Assembly (NCBI GenBank): GCA_020056645.1
Contig: JAGVHJ010000572.1
Span: 1-7,147 of the forward strand
From: Desulfobacterales bacterium
GTDB taxonomy: Bacteria; Desulfobacterota; Desulfobacteria; Desulfobacterales; JAHIVH01
Length of the DNA stretch: 7,147 nt
Reading direction: 5' to 3'
Positions 6,401 to 7,147 of the stretch are shown piece after piece; position 1 is the stretch's first letter, and the number at the start of each line of letters is the position of its first letter. The position numbers and the translations under genes were made by a program. The notes beneath the pieces are model-generated. The model made no database searches. It was not told the origin of the DNA and saw only the letters and a list, made by a program, of their open reading frames with translations.

Positions 6401-6671
6401 GGTGAGAGAGGCGGTCGTGGACGCATGTCGGACACGCATGCGGCCTATTCTTCTCACAACCATCACGACGGTTCTTGGCCTTTTGCCCATGGCCATCGGC
6501 ATCCCCCATAAATCCATTGAGTGGTCTCCCATGGCCACCACCTTTGTGACAGGTCTTGTCACCGCTACAGCCCTGACGCTGCTGTTTGTGCCCGTGGAGT
6601 ATGAGATCGTCATGAATGTGAACAGGAAGGTCAGAGAATTTTTAAATCAGCGGAAACGGAGAAAGAAATGA
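3438..6671 (+). CDS. RND-family efflux permease (AcrB/HAE-1-like)
   Basis: This proton-driven inner-membrane exporter has 1077 residues, near the 1030-1050 typical of AcrB-type pumps. It has the usual duplicated layout. TM1 is at about 12-32, followed by a large periplasmic porter/docking region to about 335. TM2-TM6 lie at about 338-487, a cytoplasmic linker at 488-535 and TM7 at about 536-562. A second periplasmic region runs to about 900, and TM8-TM12 lie at about 902-1055. The basic tail is QRKRRKK. TM4 carries the proton-relay pair Asp402-Asp403 in SGIIVDDAIVILENI. TM10 reads GVAVNDSLVLIDFIN, where Asn970 aligns with AcrB Lys940. In TM11, RTRMRPILLTT supplies Arg1000 and Thr1007, which align with AcrB Arg971 and Thr978. 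The CusA-like heavy-metal signature is not evident, and the substrate cannot be inferred. Only 6 nt separate it from the adaptor stop, and its own ribosome site is weak (GAGAT), which suggests translational coupling. Its TGA overlaps the next start. Confidence 0.96.
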   Translation: MKFIVAYFLKKAVFVNAMFILMVIVGIYCLFSSPVENLPPVDTGMVYINTFYYGASAEDVENLVTDRIEKALSSMENIEFIDSESYRNFSGIGVKFIDDTDYQRLYDELRFRVLNIQNDFPPEVDDPSFLFIDTHYFAPVIRVHILGDIPKESQKLLADELKSQLDVIPGLRDVRIIGDYKREFHVSLDPNKLRQHAVTFHQVAEAIQSANTKIPTGRFKGQYFQYMLDAGKKFSNQEEVLNVVVRRDGDGNFIRVRNLVTTARLGHRIPYAINSANGEGSISLIVRKENSGNAIKIAEQVKEISALFAQTHEKDGINLLVTHDSTVEIFDAMNTLNGNLILGMILVTVILWMTMGFRNALLAAIGIPFSFLFALIIMRMTGLSINSLSLFSFVLVSGIIVDDAIVILENIHRHQQMGKNIREAVIDGSAEVMIPVISSALTTVVAFVPMLIMTGVTGELFSVVPKVVSYALLGSLYEALLMLPLHVYEYGPKKVRVQSGLSSDDGTHHLHSGILAPAWRFYERLLVFCLNNRKKVILSTLVVFMGCVGIIMISVAGIMPLIKIKFFPENMMRYRICVEMPTGASIEETDQVIRELADFILAFGEGEVYAATGNAGYYEDEEYQWHQAHNFGQLIVTLPPKKSLKLPEGMHLEPMRYVEHVRNKLNDHIVRNYTKEGGAPLIKVFAEKTSPGSGKDVNIRISSDSLEQSLIVADEVMGFLKKENIEDELTDLTDNRSQIQKVIKYSVKQEKAFEYGLTPGAITTLVAGALNGWPAGNYRLVDQEIPLMVRIARTDDPVNPNGVGLSDPRDILDIPVIEQGMAAVYLRDLVDMKYATEPVLRSRYDGKPALTITANIKERSKLSSSSIKYMVGNYFASVSEKYPGVTIDFGGQFESAGKAYTSLMYAFFMALLFIYLILSAQFDDYVQPMIVISAVFFSIIGVVIGLLITRSTFTIGSFMAVVGLAGVAVNDSLVLIDFINVRHREGRLVREAVVDACRTRMRPILLTTITTVLGLLPMAIGIPHKSIEWSPMATTFVTGLVTATALTLLFVPVEYEIVMNVNRKVREFLNQRKRRKK
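6658..6661 (+). promoter_or_regulatory. Ribosome binding site of the TolC-family gene
   Basis: GGAG lies inside the end of the permease gene, 6 nt before ATG at 6668. With the ATGA stop/start overlap it supports coupled translation. Confidence 0.6.
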
Positions 6672-7147
6672 GATCTGGTCGATTGTGTTACGCCATTATA
6701 ATGTTGTTAGCTCTATCGCCGGCAGGTGGATTCGCCATCACTCTTGATGAAGCGATCCAGGAGGCCCTTGCCCATTCCCAGGAGATTAAAATCGCCGAAT
6801 ACGAGATGGCCGCCATCAACGCCCAGGGGGATGAGATCGTATCGTTCACCCTGCCGCGGATTTCCATTGAGGCTGGTCATATGTTCATGGGCGCGGACAA
6901 GGAAAACCCCCTCAAAGGGTTGATCGGAAAAGAGCCGGAAGGGATCGACACATCGAGTCCCATCGCTCAAATGATGGCGGACGCCTTGATGGCCTATAAC
7001 GATCAGACGATCGGGGTTCTCTATCCCGAATTCGAGATTCCCGACCAGCAGACCCTTCTCACACTCAAATTCAGCCAGGTTCTCTTTGCAGGCGGGAATG
7101 TGTGGAACAGCTGGCGGCTTAAGAAAGGCATGGCCACCCAGGCGGAC
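6668..7147 (+). CDS. TolC-family outer-membrane efflux channel, N-terminal 160 residues (partial)
   Basis: This would be the outer-membrane duct of the tripartite pump. The frame is open to the window edge; full-length family members are usually 420-500 residues. The ATG overlaps the permease TGA as ATGA. Residues 1-23 form a signal peptide: R2/R5, core YAIIMLLALSPA, cleavage after GFA23, with no lipobox cysteine. The mature protein begins with the family signature ITLDEAIQEALAHSQEIKIA (24-43). The first helix of the outer membrane factor fold follows, ending in the usual LPRISIEAG strand at 62-70. A long polar stretch at about 71-128 would be the first surface loop of the beta-barrel. TLLTLKFSQVLFAGGNVWNS (129-148) is the second strand and family turn, equivalent to LSQPLFDGG. 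The gene order adaptor-permease-channel supports the call. Confidence 0.93.
   Translation, partial: MRSGRLCYAIIMLLALSPAGGFAITLDEAIQEALAHSQEIKIAEYEMAAINAQGDEIVSFTLPRISIEAGHMFMGADKENPLKGLIGKEPEGIDTSSPIAQMMADALMAYNDQTIGVLYPEFEIPDQQTLLTLKFSQVLFAGGNVWNSWRLKKGMATQAD

Noticed and set aside
6027..6509. Minus-strand open frame of 160 codons rich in His, Asp, Lys and Gly
   Set aside because: It is the complement of conserved permease TM segments; the charged composition is what reversed hydrophobic codons give.
1..7147. CRISPR array, insertion sequence or phage genes
   Set aside because: No spaced direct repeats, transposase motifs or terminal inverted repeats are seen; nearly all of the window is explained by ordinary genes.

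Overview
The window looks like chromosomal DNA from a Gram-negative, double-membrane bacterium. It carries a periplasmic adaptor, an inner-membrane RND permease and a TolC-type outer-membrane channel. The coding DNA is of moderate GC content, and a TIGR02147/DUF4423-type regulator sits nearby. That mix fits a deltaproteobacterium-like lineage (Desulfobacterota, Bdellovibrionota or similar), but this placement is an inference with low confidence.

Layout, left to right. (1) Positions 1-492, minus strand: the first 164 residues of a TIGR02147-type HTH protein, cut by the window edge. (2) Positions 493-838: an intergenic stretch with a purine-rich block, an 18-bp perfect palindrome and a very AT-rich core, ending in a probable tRNA promoter. 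(3) Positions 839-914: a complete tRNA-Arg(CCG) with encoded CCA. (4) Positions 938-1963, minus strand: a tRNA-dihydrouridine synthase convergent with the tRNA. (5) Positions 1964-2195: the divergent control region, with a candidate promoter and two inverted repeats just before the pump operon. (6) Positions 2196-7147: a tightly packed plus-strand operon encoding adaptor, RND permease and TolC-family channel. The gene junctions are a 6-nt gap and an ATGA overlap. The last gene runs off the window.

The three pump genes supply one of each component of a tripartite efflux machine: permease in the inner membrane, adaptor in the periplasm and duct in the outer membrane. The substrate cannot be read from the sequence. 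No regulator gene is adjacent to the operon.

The most unusual observation is in the adaptor. A bacterial SH3 (SH3b) domain of about 50 residues is spliced into the second half of the lipoyl domain, exactly where a normal adaptor has a tight turn. This suggests an efflux adaptor with an added binding module, possibly for peptidoglycan or a partner protein. The permease also has Asn at the position of the AcrB proton-relay lysine. The rest of the window is fairly ordinary.
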